DNA of 64,000 bases from Saccharibacillus endophyticus (GCF_013185185.1 NZ_JAAZWE010000006.1:1-64000), one strand, 5' to 3'. Numbered from the stretch's first letter, positions 25,736 through 34,662 are shown. Translations and numbers: made by a program. The notes: generated from the sequence alone by a model not told the origin.

Positions 25736-25814
25736 TGAAAATTCCCCTTCCTCAAACCTACTGGATACGCAAACGCCGAAATTCGGAAACGTCCGCTTTC
25801 TATTCGATGTCTAA

Positions 25815-25905
25815 ACCCGTACATGCACTCGCTCATGCTCGCTTGCCCATGCTTATCATGCGTGCACCGGAAACCAGGTTTCCGTCCCCCGCGGTAATGT
25901 ACAGG
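25815..25905 (-). other. Possible structured 5' leader upstream of fakA
   Basis: On the minus strand CCTGTACAT and ATGTACGGG can form a 9-bp closing stem around an internal hairpin GGAAACC-TGGTTTCC and GCATG-rich arms. It precedes fakA by about 80 bases. No known riboswitch class was recognised. Confidence 0.3.
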
Positions 25906-25979
25906 CCCTTATAACCGATATTACCCACCCTTTGCCGGATCCATACAGGTAACTACGTTTATACTCCCACACATCATGA

Positions 25980-26028
25980 GCCTTTTGCAAAATCCGGGCA
26001 ATGTTTCCAAGCAGATTTTGCAAAAGGC
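25980..26028. other. 15-bp perfect inverted repeat in the rpmB-fakA divergent region
   Basis: GCCTTTTGCAAAATC (25980-25994) and GATTTTGCAAAAGGC (26014-26028) with a 19-base loop. There is no T-run after either arm, so it is more likely a regulatory structure or protein site than a terminator. It lies between the rpmB promoter and the fakA start. Confidence 0.5.
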
Positions 26029-26084
26029 CCCACCTAATATTGTACTATAAGCTTACGTAGAAATAAATAAAGTTTTTAGAACCG

Positions 26085-26114
26085 TTGACGGAGCTTTTTT
26101 TGTTGTGTTATGAT
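26085..26114 (+). promoter_or_regulatory. Sigma-A-type promoter of rpmB
   Basis: TTGACG (26085-26090), an 18-base T-rich spacer and TATGAT (26109-26114), about 40 bases before the start codon. Confidence 0.65.
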
Positions 26115-26154
26115 GTTTTAAGTGTTGTTTGATCTAAGCAAGGAGGTGTCATTC

Positions 26155-26343
26155 ATGGCTCGCAGATGTTTTGTATCGGGAAAGAAACCAAGCACCGGCA
26201 ATAACGTTTCCCACGCTAACAACCGCAACCGTCGTACTTGGGGAGTTAACGTCCAAAAGGTTCGCATCCTCGTAAACGGCAAACCGAAACGCGTATACGT
26301 TAGCACCCGTGCTCTTAAATCGGGTAAAGTAACTCGCGTTTAA
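26155..26343 (+). CDS. rpmB: 50S ribosomal protein L28
   Basis: 62-residue ribosomal protein, full length for the Bacillales form, with the typical N-terminus MARRCFVSGKKPSTGNNVSH and basic core NRNRRTWGVNVQKVRI. The early part has one cysteine only, so this is a zinc-free type. ATG 26155 follows AGGAGGTG by 6 bases. It is transcribed opposite to the rest of the housekeeping cluster, as in Bacillus, with its own promoter and terminator. Confidence 0.97.
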   Translation: MARRCFVSGKKPSTGNNVSHANNRNRRTWGVNVQKVRILVNGKPKRVYVSTRALKSGKVTRV

Positions 26344-26363
26344 TCCAGATATAGACGAGAAAG

Positions 26364-26387
26364 CACCTTCTTTGGAAGGTGTTTTTT
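26364..26387 (+). terminator. Intrinsic terminator of rpmB
   Basis: Stem CACCTTC-TTTG-GAAGGTG followed by TTTTTT. Confidence 0.85.
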
Positions 26388-26452
26388 AGTTTATGTCTTT
26401 CATGTGTCCATGTTGTCACATGAATGCTTCGAACCGCAATTCGCGGTATAAA

Positions 26453-26495
26453 AATAAGCCGCAGGGCTCTCCGATCGAGAGCCCTGCGGCTTATT
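26453..26495 (-). terminator. Strong terminator ending the yicC-rpe gene cluster
   Basis: A 19-bp perfect stem (26453-26471 with 26477-26495) and a 5-base loop. The minus-strand arm ends GGCTTATTTTTAT. It lies 50 bases after the 84-aa membrane protein gene and separates it from rpmB. Confidence 0.85.
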
Positions 26496-26544
26496 TGTTG
26501 GATTCGTCAGAATATCGCTTTTCCGCCATCCGCGAACCTTTTCC

Positions 26545-26799
26545 TTAAATCAGGCCCATCCGGTAACGGATCGACGCGATCAATACCGTGAAGAACAGGA
26601 AGTACACAACCACGAAAACAATAAACATAATCTTCGGTCCACGCTCTTCAAGCTTTCGGAAATACCAGACTACCAACCCCGCGGCAAGCAGACCCACCAA
26701 TGCGTTAAAAGGCACCGGCAGAAAAGCGAAAACCGCGATCAGCAGTCCGACGACCGAAGTAATCAACGCAAGCATCAGCGTGGATTTAAAATTGTTCAT
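26545..26799 (-). CDS. Small membrane protein, 84 aa, unknown function
   Basis: Three hydrophobic segments (about residues 8-27, 32-47, 56-76) separated by very short loops; KLEERGPK is the only charged loop. Its ATG overlaps the rpe stop (ATGA), and it is the last gene of the cluster. In Bacillus subtilis this position holds thiN and spoVM; this protein is neither. No motif is recognised, so function is unknown. Confidence 0.75.
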   Translation of the reverse strand: MNNFKSTLMLALITSVVGLLIAVFAFLPVPFNALVGLLAAGLVVWYFRKLEERGPKIMFIVFVVVYFLFFTVLIASIRYRMGLI

Positions 26800-27461
26800 A
26801 TGCCTTGCTCCGCACTCTCGCGAATCGTTCGGATAGCCCCCGCACGATCTGCGGCTCCGTATACGGCACTGCCCGCGACAAGTACGTCCGCGCCTGCCGC
26901 AACCACCTTCGCCGCCGTATCTGCCGCTATGCCTCCGTCTACTTCGATATGCAATCCGGTCAAACCGAGCGAATTCGCCAGTTCCCGGGTTTCCCGAATC
27001 TTCTCTACCGTACGCTCGATGAATGCCTGGCCCCCGAAGCCGGGGTTAACGGTCATGATCAACACCAGATCCAGATCTTCCAACACTTCGCGGATCGCCG
27101 ACACCGGAGTACCCGGATTGAGCGCTACGCCGGCTTTGACGCCTTGTTCCTTAATCAAGTGCACAACCCGGTGCAAGTGAACGCAAGCTTCAGCATGAAC
27201 CGTAATGACCGAAGCTCCTGCTTTGGCGAATTCCGGTATGTAATTTTCCGGATTTTCGATCATCAAATGAACATCGAGCGGCAGTTTGGTATGCGGCGCG
27301 ATCGAACGCATGATCGGAGCGCCGAATGAAATGTTCGGAACGAAACGTCCGTCCATGACGTCGACATGCAGCCAATCCGCACCGCCGTTTTCCACTTCCG
27401 CAACGTCGGCTCCAAGCTTCGAGAAATCCGCGGACAATATCGAAGGAGCAATCAATACCAT
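26796..27461 (-). CDS. rpe: Ribulose-phosphate 3-epimerase
   Basis: Interconverts ribulose 5-phosphate and xylulose 5-phosphate in the pentose phosphate pathway. 221 residues, a TIM barrel. Visible are the N-terminal IAPSILSADF, HVDVMDGRFVPNISFG with metal-binding His and catalytic Asp, DVHLMIENP, MTVNPGFGGQAFI, and the second catalytic Asp in HIEVDGGI, then the phosphate-binding AGSAVYG. ATG at 27461 follows GGAGG by 8 bases; only 2 bases separate it from rsgA. Confidence 0.97.
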   Translation of the reverse strand: MVLIAPSILSADFSKLGADVAEVENGGADWLHVDVMDGRFVPNISFGAPIMRSIAPHTKLPLDVHLMIENPENYIPEFAKAGASVITVHAEACVHLHRVVHLIKEQGVKAGVALNPGTPVSAIREVLEDLDLVLIMTVNPGFGGQAFIERTVEKIRETRELANSLGLTGLHIEVDGGIAADTAAKVVAAGADVLVAGSAVYGAADRAGAIRTIRESAEQGI

Positions 27462-27463
27462 AT

Positions 27464-28372
27464 TCAGTACCTCCGTTTTTTATCTTTCATCTCCTGGTAA
27501 AAAGCAGCGTAATGCTTGTAACGACTTTCGGCGACTTCGCCTGCTTCCAGCGCTTCGCGCACCTTGCAGCCCGGTTCGTGCAGATGCGTGCAGCCGCGGA
27601 ATTTACAGCCTTCCGACAGCTCGGCGAATTCCCGGAAGCAGCTTCCCAGTTCCTCGACGCCCAGCTCCAGAAAATCAAGTTGGCTGAATCCCGGCGTATC
27701 CGCGATATAGCCTCCGTTGCCGAGCTCTACCAGTTCGACATGTCTGGTGGTATGTCGGCCTCGGCCCAACCGCAAACTGATTTCGCTGGTGAGCAGGTCG
27801 AGCTTCGGGAACATCGCGTTCAGCAGCGAAGACTTGCCGACGCCCGATTGACCGGAAAAGACGCTGATTTCGCCTTGGAGACGCTCGCGCAGCTGATCCG
27901 CTCCCACGCCTTGCGGAGAACTGGTCTCCAGCACTTCGTAGCCGATCGACGTATACAACGCCTTCGCGTTTTCGACAGCTTCTCGCGCAGCCGTATCGTC
28001 TTCATCGATCAAATCCATTTTGGTCAGACAAATCAGCGCGTCCAGGCCCTCGTGTTCGATATGCACCAAAAATTTGTCAAGGAGGTTGAGACTCAGATCC
28101 GGTTCCTTAACCGAAAATACCAGCACGGCCAGATTGACGTTGGCAACCTGCGGGCGAATCAGTTCCGTCGAACGCGGATGGATCTCGGTTACCGTTCCTT
28201 CCCCGTTTTCGGTCAGTGCATAGGTCACGCGATCCCCGACTAACGGAGATTTCCCTTTGATTCGAAATACGCCTCTGGCCCTACACTGAACCGAAGCCTC
28301 TCCGGGCAATGCTTCGTCGTCCTTCACGTAATAGTAACCGCTTAATGCTTTCACGATCAAACCTTCTGGCAT
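27464..28372 (-). CDS. rsgA: Small ribosomal subunit biogenesis GTPase RsgA
   Basis: Circularly permuted GTPase that acts late in 30S assembly. 302 residues: an OB fold (about 1-70), G4 LTKMDLID, G1 FSGQSGVGKSSLLN (about 170-183), G2 around GRGRHTTRHVEL and G3 DTPGFSQ, then a zinc-binding C-terminus with CKFRGCTHLHEPGC. Known in Bacillus as CpgA, a target of the PrkC kinase encoded just upstream. The start follows AAGGAAGGTG. Confidence 0.97.
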   Translation of the reverse strand: MPEGLIVKALSGYYYVKDDEALPGEASVQCRARGVFRIKGKSPLVGDRVTYALTENGEGTVTEIHPRSTELIRPQVANVNLAVLVFSVKEPDLSLNLLDKFLVHIEHEGLDALICLTKMDLIDEDDTAAREAVENAKALYTSIGYEVLETSSPQGVGADQLRERLQGEISVFSGQSGVGKSSLLNAMFPKLDLLTSEISLRLGRGRHTTRHVELVELGNGGYIADTPGFSQLDFLELGVEELGSCFREFAELSEGCKFRGCTHLHEPGCKVREALEAGEVAESRYKHYAAFYQEMKDKKRRY

Positions 28373-28393
28373 GCTTCACCTTCCTTTGCCTTA

Positions 28394-28438
28394 AAGCGGA
28401 AGCGGGCCGGACTTCCGTCCGGCCTCGCCTCTCCGCTT
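28394..28438 (-). terminator. Hairpin between prkC and rsgA
   Basis: Inner stem GGCCGGAC-TTCC-GTCCGGCC inside an outer AAGCGG/CCGCTT pairing. It has only a short T-stretch (TTTAAGG) on the minus strand, so it may be a leaky terminator or processing site rather than a full stop. Confidence 0.45.
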
Positions 28439-28454
28439 GATTATTAATTCATCG

Positions 28455-30725
28455 TTATCTGCCGTTTGCGTTTCCATTGCCTTTTCCGCGACCCGAACCC
28501 GAAGCATTCGCGGCCTCTCCGGCAGCAACCGCCTTGCCGGGAGGAACGAATGCCGACGGATCGACTTCTTCTCCTTCGGTCTGTCCGTCGCCTTCCTGAT
28601 CATCGGCAGGCGGCGTTTCGACCTGCGAACCGTCTCCGGCTTCCGTTCCGTCACCGTTACCCGCGTCGCCTTCCGCGGCTCCCTGATCGCCGCCGTTATC
28701 GGCAGGAGGGTCCGCAGGCGCCTGCTCCTCCGGCGGAGGCGTTTCTTCCGGCTGCTGCTCCTCGGGGAACTGCGGTTGAACGAACGAACCGTTCTGAACG
28801 TCCGAATAATTGACGGTATACGAAGTGACGAATTGTCCGTCGCGATATACCGATACCGCTCCGTTCCGGTTAGGCGCGAGCACAAGAGATACCGGGAAAA
28901 TACGACGCGCCGAAATGGTATCTGTCCCCCACTCGATTCGGTCTCCTCGCGCATCGCTGTATTCCAGACGGATTTTGGTTGCGACGCCTTCCTGCGAAGG
29001 CTCTACGGGAACTTGCAAAATAAAGCTCGCCGCATCGGCCGGAATGCCGGAACTGACAACGAATTTCACGACTTCGCCCGGTTTCAATTCCGTTCCGGCT
29101 TCCGGGCTTTGGCTCATGACGTTCCCCTTTTCGACTGTAAAACTTGCCTCTTCCGTCGACGACGGCGCCAATGCTTGACCGTTGATCAGATCGAGCGCTT
29201 GCTGACGCGTCTTGCCCACGATATCCGGTACCGACTTCTCTTCCACGCCCATGCTGACAGTCAACGTCACCGTAGCTTGATCCGGGTCAAAGTCTTCGCC
29301 TTGTTCCGGAGATTGCTTGATGACCGTCTCCGGGGCTGCATCGTTGAAGGTTTCTTCGCGCACGATCCGGTCTTCCGTCACGCCGAGCGCCACCAAATCC
29401 CGTCGTGCTTCATCGTAATCGGACTCGGTAAGCTTCGGCATGGCCGTTAACGGCTTTTCCGAACCTACCGTTAACAGCAGCGAAGCTCCTTCCTTAACGG
29501 TATACCCTTCCAGCTTGCTCTGGCGGAATACGATTCCGGCTTCCGTGGAGGGGTCGTACTCGTACTTCACGCCTTCGACTTCCAAATTGCGCGCGGCCAG
29601 CGTGCTCCGGGCTTCTTCCTCCGTCATTCCGATTACGTTCGGAACGGTCGTTTCGGGCACGACGAACTGCGCGCGGATATACAACACGACGACCAAAACG
29701 ATAGCCAGAAACAGCAGCGTCGAGCCGATGATAATCGCGGGCTTTTTCCAATTCTTTTTCCCTGCCGGCTTCTTCTTGTCCGTTTTGTCGCTGCGATGCA
29801 TTTCCGAAACGGGAGGCTCATACGACGAAGAACGGATCGCAGGCACGACAAGCGTACGATCCGCATCGTCCACATCGTTGAATTGCACTTTTTGCTCCTC
29901 GCGGCGCGAAGGCAGCAGGCAGGTATCGAGATCGCTTTGCATCTCGGCAGCCGAAGCATAACGCTCGGACGGATTTTTCCGCATCGCTCGGACGATGATG
30001 TTTTCCACGCTTTGCGGAATGGTCGGATTGAGCTTGCGCGGCTCTTCGTATTCGTCCTGCAAATGCTTCAAAGCTACGCTTATCGGACTTTCGCCCTCGT
30101 AAGGAAGCGAGCTGGTAAGCATCTGATACAGCACGATGCCGAGCGAGTACAGGTCCGACTTTTCGCCCGCGGTTACGCCCTTGGCGTGCTCGGGAGAAAA
30201 ATAGTGAACCGAACCGACGACCGAACCCGTCTGCGTGATCGTCGTCGACGTAACCGCGCGGGCGATCCCGAAGTCCGTCACTTTGACCCGACCATTGCGT
30301 CCGATCAAAATATTATGGGGCTTGATATCCCGGTGAATGATCTGATTGTTGTGGGCATGATCGAGCGCGTCGCAAATCTGCGAAGCGATGCGCACCGCTT
30401 CCTCGACCGGCAGAGGCGCGCGTTCCTTGATCAACTCGTCCAGATCGCGTCCCTCGATATATTCCATCACGATATACTGAACCTCGCCGTCTTGGCCCAC
30501 ATCGTAAATGCTGACGATGTTGGGATGGGACAGCGATGCGGCCGACTGCGCTTCCCGCCGGAAACGGCGGATAAACTCTTCGTCGTGCATGAACTGCTGG
30601 CGCAGCACCTTGACCGCAACGAAACGATTCAGCAGCAGATCGAGCGCCTTATACACCAGCGCCATTCCCCCGCCGCCTACGCGCTCCATGATTTCGTAGC
30701 GGCCGCTGAACACCTGACCGATCAT
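28455..30725 (-). CDS. prkC: Serine/threonine protein kinase PrkC with PASTA domains
   Basis: Membrane kinase sensing muropeptides or lipid II. 756 residues: a Hanks-type kinase (about 5-265; GGGGMALVYKA, catalytic HRDIKPHNILIG, DFGIARA), a juxtamembrane region, a transmembrane helix (about 330-350), three PASTA repeats (each starting near VPNVIGMTEEEA, MPKLTESDYDEA and VPDIVGKTRQQA), an Ig-like beta domain (about 565-640), and an unusual long acidic Pro/Glu/Gly/Asp tail ending with GSGRGKGNGNANGR. The ATG overlaps the prpC stop (ATGA) and follows GAAGGAG by 8 bases. Confidence 0.96.
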   Translation of the reverse strand: MIGQVFSGRYEIMERVGGGGMALVYKALDLLLNRFVAVKVLRQQFMHDEEFIRRFRREAQSAASLSHPNIVSIYDVGQDGEVQYIVMEYIEGRDLDELIKERAPLPVEEAVRIASQICDALDHAHNNQIIHRDIKPHNILIGRNGRVKVTDFGIARAVTSTTITQTGSVVGSVHYFSPEHAKGVTAGEKSDLYSLGIVLYQMLTSSLPYEGESPISVALKHLQDEYEEPRKLNPTIPQSVENIIVRAMRKNPSERYASAAEMQSDLDTCLLPSRREEQKVQFNDVDDADRTLVVPAIRSSSYEPPVSEMHRSDKTDKKKPAGKKNWKKPAIIIGSTLLFLAIVLVVVLYIRAQFVVPETTVPNVIGMTEEEARSTLAARNLEVEGVKYEYDPSTEAGIVFRQSKLEGYTVKEGASLLLTVGSEKPLTAMPKLTESDYDEARRDLVALGVTEDRIVREETFNDAAPETVIKQSPEQGEDFDPDQATVTLTVSMGVEEKSVPDIVGKTRQQALDLINGQALAPSSTEEASFTVEKGNVMSQSPEAGTELKPGEVVKFVVSSGIPADAASFILQVPVEPSQEGVATKIRLEYSDARGDRIEWGTDTISARRIFPVSLVLAPNRNGAVSVYRDGQFVTSYTVNYSDVQNGSFVQPQFPEEQQPEETPPPEEQAPADPPADNGGDQGAAEGDAGNGDGTEAGDGSQVETPPADDQEGDGQTEGEEVDPSAFVPPGKAVAAGEAANASGSGRGKGNGNANGR

Positions 30726-31501
30726 TGTACCCACTCCTTCGTCGCCGCATCCTGACCGACGCGTCCGTTTTCGAACAGAGCCACGGTAATGTTATCGTCG
30801 CCTCCGGAATTCAGCGCCATGCGAACCAGCTTATGCGCGCGATCGTCGAGCGCCGCACCCGGCTTCAGTACCGTGCGCAGCATCTCGGCTTCCGCTACAA
30901 AGTTGCTCAGTCCGTCGCTGCACAAAACAAGGCCTTCGCCCGGCTGCAGCACGATTCTTCTGAGATCGACTTTGACTTCCGCATCCGTGCCGAGCGCTCG
31001 CGTCAACACGTTGCGTCTTGGATGCGCGCCTGCTTCTTTTTCGCTAATCTGCCCGCTTTTGAGCAGCTCGTTGACTAAAGTATGATCATCGGTCAAACGC
31101 TCGATGCCGGAAGAAGTGACTTTATAGGCTCGGCTATCCCCGATATGGGCAATGATTCCTTGGTCGCCGCTAAGCAGCACGGCCACGACGGTCGTCCCCA
31201 TATTATGATAGCGAATATCCGATTCTCCTTGGCGATAGACGACTTCATTGGCATGCAGAATCGCATCGCCGAGCGCCGCTTCGCAAGCTTCCGGGGAAAG
31301 TCCCGGCTCCAGACCGCTCAGGTCCGCGACCATGGTCTCCACGGTCAGACGGCTTGCCGTGTCTCCGGCCAGATGGCCGCCCATTCCGTCCGCCACGATG
31401 CCCAGCGTATAGCCGCCGGGCTTGATCCGTCCCACCCAGGACAAATCTTCGTTGACGTTCCGTACGTTTCCGATATGCGTTGCATGAACGGTATGAATCA
31501 C
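30722..31501 (-). CDS. prpC: PP2C-type protein phosphatase PrpC
   Basis: Removes phosphates placed by PrkC and so sets the balance of this signalling pair. 259 residues; metal-binding motifs are present: the first Asp region (ATHIGNVRNVNED), VADGMGGHLAGD, HIGDSRAY, LCSDGLSNFV and the last GGDDNITV. GTG at 31501 follows AGGTGA; only 6 bases separate it from rlmN. Confidence 0.96.
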   Translation of the reverse strand: MIHTVHATHIGNVRNVNEDLSWVGRIKPGGYTLGIVADGMGGHLAGDTASRLTVETMVADLSGLEPGLSPEACEAALGDAILHANEVVYRQGESDIRYHNMGTTVVAVLLSGDQGIIAHIGDSRAYKVTSSGIERLTDDHTLVNELLKSGQISEKEAGAHPRRNVLTRALGTDAEVKVDLRRIVLQPGEGLVLCSDGLSNFVAEAEMLRTVLKPGAALDDRAHKLVRMALNSGGDDNITVALFENGRVGQDAATKEWVQ

Positions 31502-31507
31502 CCTAGC

Positions 31508-32566
31508 TCACCTCGCAGCCTTTTCCTGTCCTTTTTCCATATGCTTCGCGCGCAGCTGACCGCACGCCGCAGCAATATCATGGCCTTGCTCGCGCCGGAT
31601 CGTCGCGTTGATGCCGTTTTCGATCAGAATGCGTTGGAAATTGAAAATGTCGCTGCGCGACGTGCGGACGTATTTGCGTTCCGGCACATGGTTGACCGGG
31701 ATCAGGTTGACGTGCGCCATACGGGTCTTCAGCACGTCCGCCAGCTCCTGTGCATGCTCGGCTTGGTCGTTCACTCCGCCGATGAGGGCGTATTCGAACG
31801 TCAGGCGACGGCCCGTTTTTTCGAAATAGTAGTCGAGCGAAGCCATCACGTCGTCGAACGGGAAGCGGCGGTTGACCGGCATCAGCTTGGAACGAAGCTT
31901 GTCGTTCGGCGCATGGATCGAAATCGCCAGGTTGATCTGCGTGTCTTCGTCCGCGAATTTGTAGATGTTCGGAACGATTCCGCTCGTGGAAACGGTGATA
32001 TGGCGCTGACCGATATTCAGTCCTTTTTCATGGATCATGATGCGAAGGAACGTCATGGTCGCTTCATAGTTCTCGAACGGTTCGCCGGAGCCCATGATCA
32101 CGATGCTGCTGACGCGCTCTCCTTTTTCGTCGAGCATCTTCTGAGCCTCGACGACCTGGGCCACGATCTCGCCCGCCGTCAGGTTGCGCTTCAGTCCGCC
32201 AAGCGTAGACGCGCAGAACGTGCAGCCGATGCGGCAGCCGACCTGCGTCGTCACGCAAACGCTGTTGCCGTAATTGTGGCTCATGATGACCGTCTCGATC
32301 GCGTGCTCGTCGTGCAGGCCGAACAAGAACTTCACCGTGCCGTCCTTGGACTGGAACTTTGTGATTTCGTTGAGCGTCACGAACGCGAAATGATCGTCCA
32401 TCTTTTGACGCAGCGTTTTCGACAGGTTGGTCATTTCCTCGAAGCTGGATACGCGCTTGACGTACAGCCAGTCGAAAATCTGATCGGCGCGGAACGCCGC
32501 TTCGCCGCTGGCTTTGACCCACTCGCGCAGCTCGTCGAGATTATAGTCGTATATGAAAGGTTTCAT
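31508..32566 (-). CDS. rlmN: Dual-specificity 23S rRNA/tRNA adenine-C2 methyltransferase RlmN
   Basis: Radical-SAM enzyme methylating A2503 of 23S rRNA and A37 of some tRNAs. 352 residues from ATG 32566. The iron-sulfur motif is CRIGCTFC, in TQVGCRIGCTFCAS; GEPFENYEA, HAPNDKLRS and the C-terminal Cys in AACGQLRAKH complete the active site. The open frame runs 55 codons further upstream without similarity or Shine-Dalgarno, so the shorter start (AGGGG about 12 bases upstream) is preferred. Confidence 0.95.
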   Translation of the reverse strand: MKPFIYDYNLDELREWVKASGEAAFRADQIFDWLYVKRVSSFEEMTNLSKTLRQKMDDHFAFVTLNEITKFQSKDGTVKFLFGLHDEHAIETVIMSHNYGNSVCVTTQVGCRIGCTFCASTLGGLKRNLTAGEIVAQVVEAQKMLDEKGERVSSIVIMGSGEPFENYEATMTFLRIMIHEKGLNIGQRHITVSTSGIVPNIYKFADEDTQINLAISIHAPNDKLRSKLMPVNRRFPFDDVMASLDYYFEKTGRRLTFEYALIGGVNDQAEHAQELADVLKTRMAHVNLIPVNHVPERKYVRTSRSDIFNFQRILIENGINATIRREQGHDIAAACGQLRAKHMEKGQEKAAR

Positions 32567-32763
32567 GTTGTTAATTATCCCCTGTTCGTTGATTTTATTG
32601 ACTGTGTTGACTTTATCGGTTTCCATCTTATCTATATTAGCACAAAAGCCGTTCATGCTAAAGAGGAACCCCTGCCGAAGCGTATAGGCTTCGGCGACGG
32701 TTCCTCCGGCTTGAATAAAAGCACTCGTCATGATATCGGCAATTCGGCCAAAAACCTTAGCTT

Positions 32764-34662
32764 TTAACCTCTTCGGCGCAGCCTTGCGATATAGAATCCG
32801 TCCGATCCGAATTGATTCGGAAGGATTTGAACGCCGGCTCCGCCCGCCTGCGGCAAAGATTCCAATGCAGGCACTTCAAAAGGTTCGGCAACGAATTCCG
32901 CGTGATCGCGCAGGAATTCGGCAACCGCCCGCTGGTTCTCCTCGCGCTCGATCGTGCATGTGCTGTATACCAGAATGCCGCCCGGTTTGACCAGACCCGC
33001 TACGGCATTGAGCATTTGACGTTGGAGACGGGCGATCGAAGCGGTATCGTCCGGCGTCTTCGCCCAACGAAGATCCGGCTTGCGGCGAATGACGCCGAAG
33101 CCGGAGCACGGCGCGTCGAGCAGCACGCGGTCGAACGAAGCCGGCTCGAATTGATCTTTGAGCGCCATCGCGTCTCCGACGCTCGGCTGAATGCACGACA
33201 ATCCCAGACGCTCGGCCTGCTCTATGATCAATCCCTGCTTATGCTCGTGCAAATCGTTGGCGACGATGCGTCCTTTGTTGCCCATCTTTTCCGCGATATG
33301 CGCCGTTTTGCCGCCCGGAGCCGCGCAGCAGTCGAGCACGCTCATCCCCGATTCGGCCGCCAGCGCTTCGGCGACCAGCATCGAACTCTCGTCCTGGATA
33401 CTGAAACGACCGTCGCGGTACAAATGGTCGTTCGCCATGTTGCCGCCGCTTTCCACGATGATGCCGGACTGCGAAAGTTCGGATGCACGCACGGTGCGTC
33501 CTTCATTTTCCAGTTCGCGCAGCAGTTCGTCGCGATCGGCTTTCAAAGCGTTGACGCGAATGCTGACCTTCGGCGGCTGATTGTTTGCTTCGCACACCTC
33601 TTCCGCAGTCTCTTCGCCGTATTGGGCAATCCAGCGTTCAACCAACCATTGCGGATGCGAATGCTGCAGGGCAATTCGTTCCGCCGTCGGCAGATCATCC
33701 GGAATCGCGAGTTTGTCGCCTTCGCGCAGCACGCTGCGCAATACGCCGTTGATCATGGAGGCGATACCTTGATGTCCGCGCTTCTTGGCAATTTCCACCG
33801 CTTCGTTAACGGCCGCATGGGCCGGAATACGATCCAGGTAACGGATTTGATACAGCGACATCCGGGCCAGGCTGCGCACCCATGGATTCAGACGCTTGAC
33901 TTCGCTTTTGATAAAAAGGTTCAAGAAATAGTCGAGCGTGGCTTGACGCGCAATCGTACCGTATACCAGCTCCGTGACAAGCCCGGCATCCGCCGGACTC
34001 AACTCGGCTTGCTGAAGCGAACGGTTCAACAGCAGATTGCTGTACGACGCATTTTCGTCAACGCTCGTCAGTACGTTCAATGCCACTTCGCGAGCAGTCA
34101 ATTGAACTTTGCGTCTGCGCGGCTGCTCGGCGCCTTTTGCGGCAGGAACAGAAGGTTTCGGCCGTCCCGCGCCGGATAAAGGCTTTTCGCTTCTGCTTGC
34201 AGACTTGGCCGCAATGCGCTCGGATGCGCTTGTCGGCTTGGCCCGATTGTCCGATGAAGCGCCAGTGGCGGTGCCGGATACATTCTTATTGCCGGATGGC
34301 CGTTGTCGACCTGCGCTTCCTGCCGGTTTCGTCGATGCCGTTGCGCTCGGCTTGGCAGCGGGATTCGAATTCGGCTTTGTCTGCATGTTCGGTTTTGCGG
34401 CAGAATCAGCTTTGGGTTTGAACGCAGGCTTGGCCGGACTGCCCGCTTTCGGTTTAGCCGCGCCGGACTTGGCTTCGATCCGCTTGGCCGCTCCGGAAGC
34501 GTTGCTTCGGCTGTACGAGCTTTTGCGATCCGGGCCTTTTTTGCGATCATCCGTTTTTTTGCGCTCCGAAGACTTGTTCGGATCGAATCCGCCCGCAGGT
34601 TTCGATCCGCCGCCGAACATGCGAATGCCCGAACCTTTTCCGTTTCCGTTATTCTCGCTCAT
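32764..34662 (-). CDS. rsmB: 16S rRNA cytosine-967-C5 methyltransferase RsmB with long basic N-terminal extension
   Basis: 632 residues against about 440-450 in most RsmB proteins. The catalytic part (about 190-632) has an NusB-like RNA-binding domain, then the Rossmann methyltransferase with DCCAAPGGKTAHIA, LLDAPCSGFGVIRRKPD (first Cys) and the catalytic YSTCTIEREEN. The first 185 residues are a low-complexity, disordered-looking stretch rich in Lys, Ala, Pro and Ser (AAKPSATASTKPAGSAGRQR). It probably binds RNA or the ribosome non-specifically (inference). The ATG overlaps the fmt stop (ATGA). Confidence 0.94.
   Translation of the reverse strand: MSENNGNGKGSGIRMFGGGSKPAGGFDPNKSSERKKTDDRKKGPDRKSSYSRSNASGAAKRIEAKSGAAKPKAGSPAKPAFKPKADSAAKPNMQTKPNSNPAAKPSATASTKPAGSAGRQRPSGNKNVSGTATGASSDNRAKPTSASERIAAKSASRSEKPLSGAGRPKPSVPAAKGAEQPRRRKVQLTAREVALNVLTSVDENASYSNLLLNRSLQQAELSPADAGLVTELVYGTIARQATLDYFLNLFIKSEVKRLNPWVRSLARMSLYQIRYLDRIPAHAAVNEAVEIAKKRGHQGIASMINGVLRSVLREGDKLAIPDDLPTAERIALQHSHPQWLVERWIAQYGEETAEEVCEANNQPPKVSIRVNALKADRDELLRELENEGRTVRASELSQSGIIVESGGNMANDHLYRDGRFSIQDESSMLVAEALAAESGMSVLDCCAAPGGKTAHIAEKMGNKGRIVANDLHEHKQGLIIEQAERLGLSCIQPSVGDAMALKDQFEPASFDRVLLDAPCSGFGVIRRKPDLRWAKTPDDTASIARLQRQMLNAVAGLVKPGGILVYSTCTIEREENQRAVAEFLRDHAEFVAEPFEVPALESLPQAGGAGVQILPNQFGSDGFYIARLRRRG

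Noticed and set aside
28391..28954. 187-codon minus-strand frame overlapping the 3' end of prkC
   Set aside because: Very Arg/Ser-rich, in another frame of the PrkC acidic tail region and with no start signal.
31082..32767. Plus-strand open frame of 561 codons opposite prpC and rlmN
   Set aside because: It spans two firmly identified genes in antisense and shows no domain.
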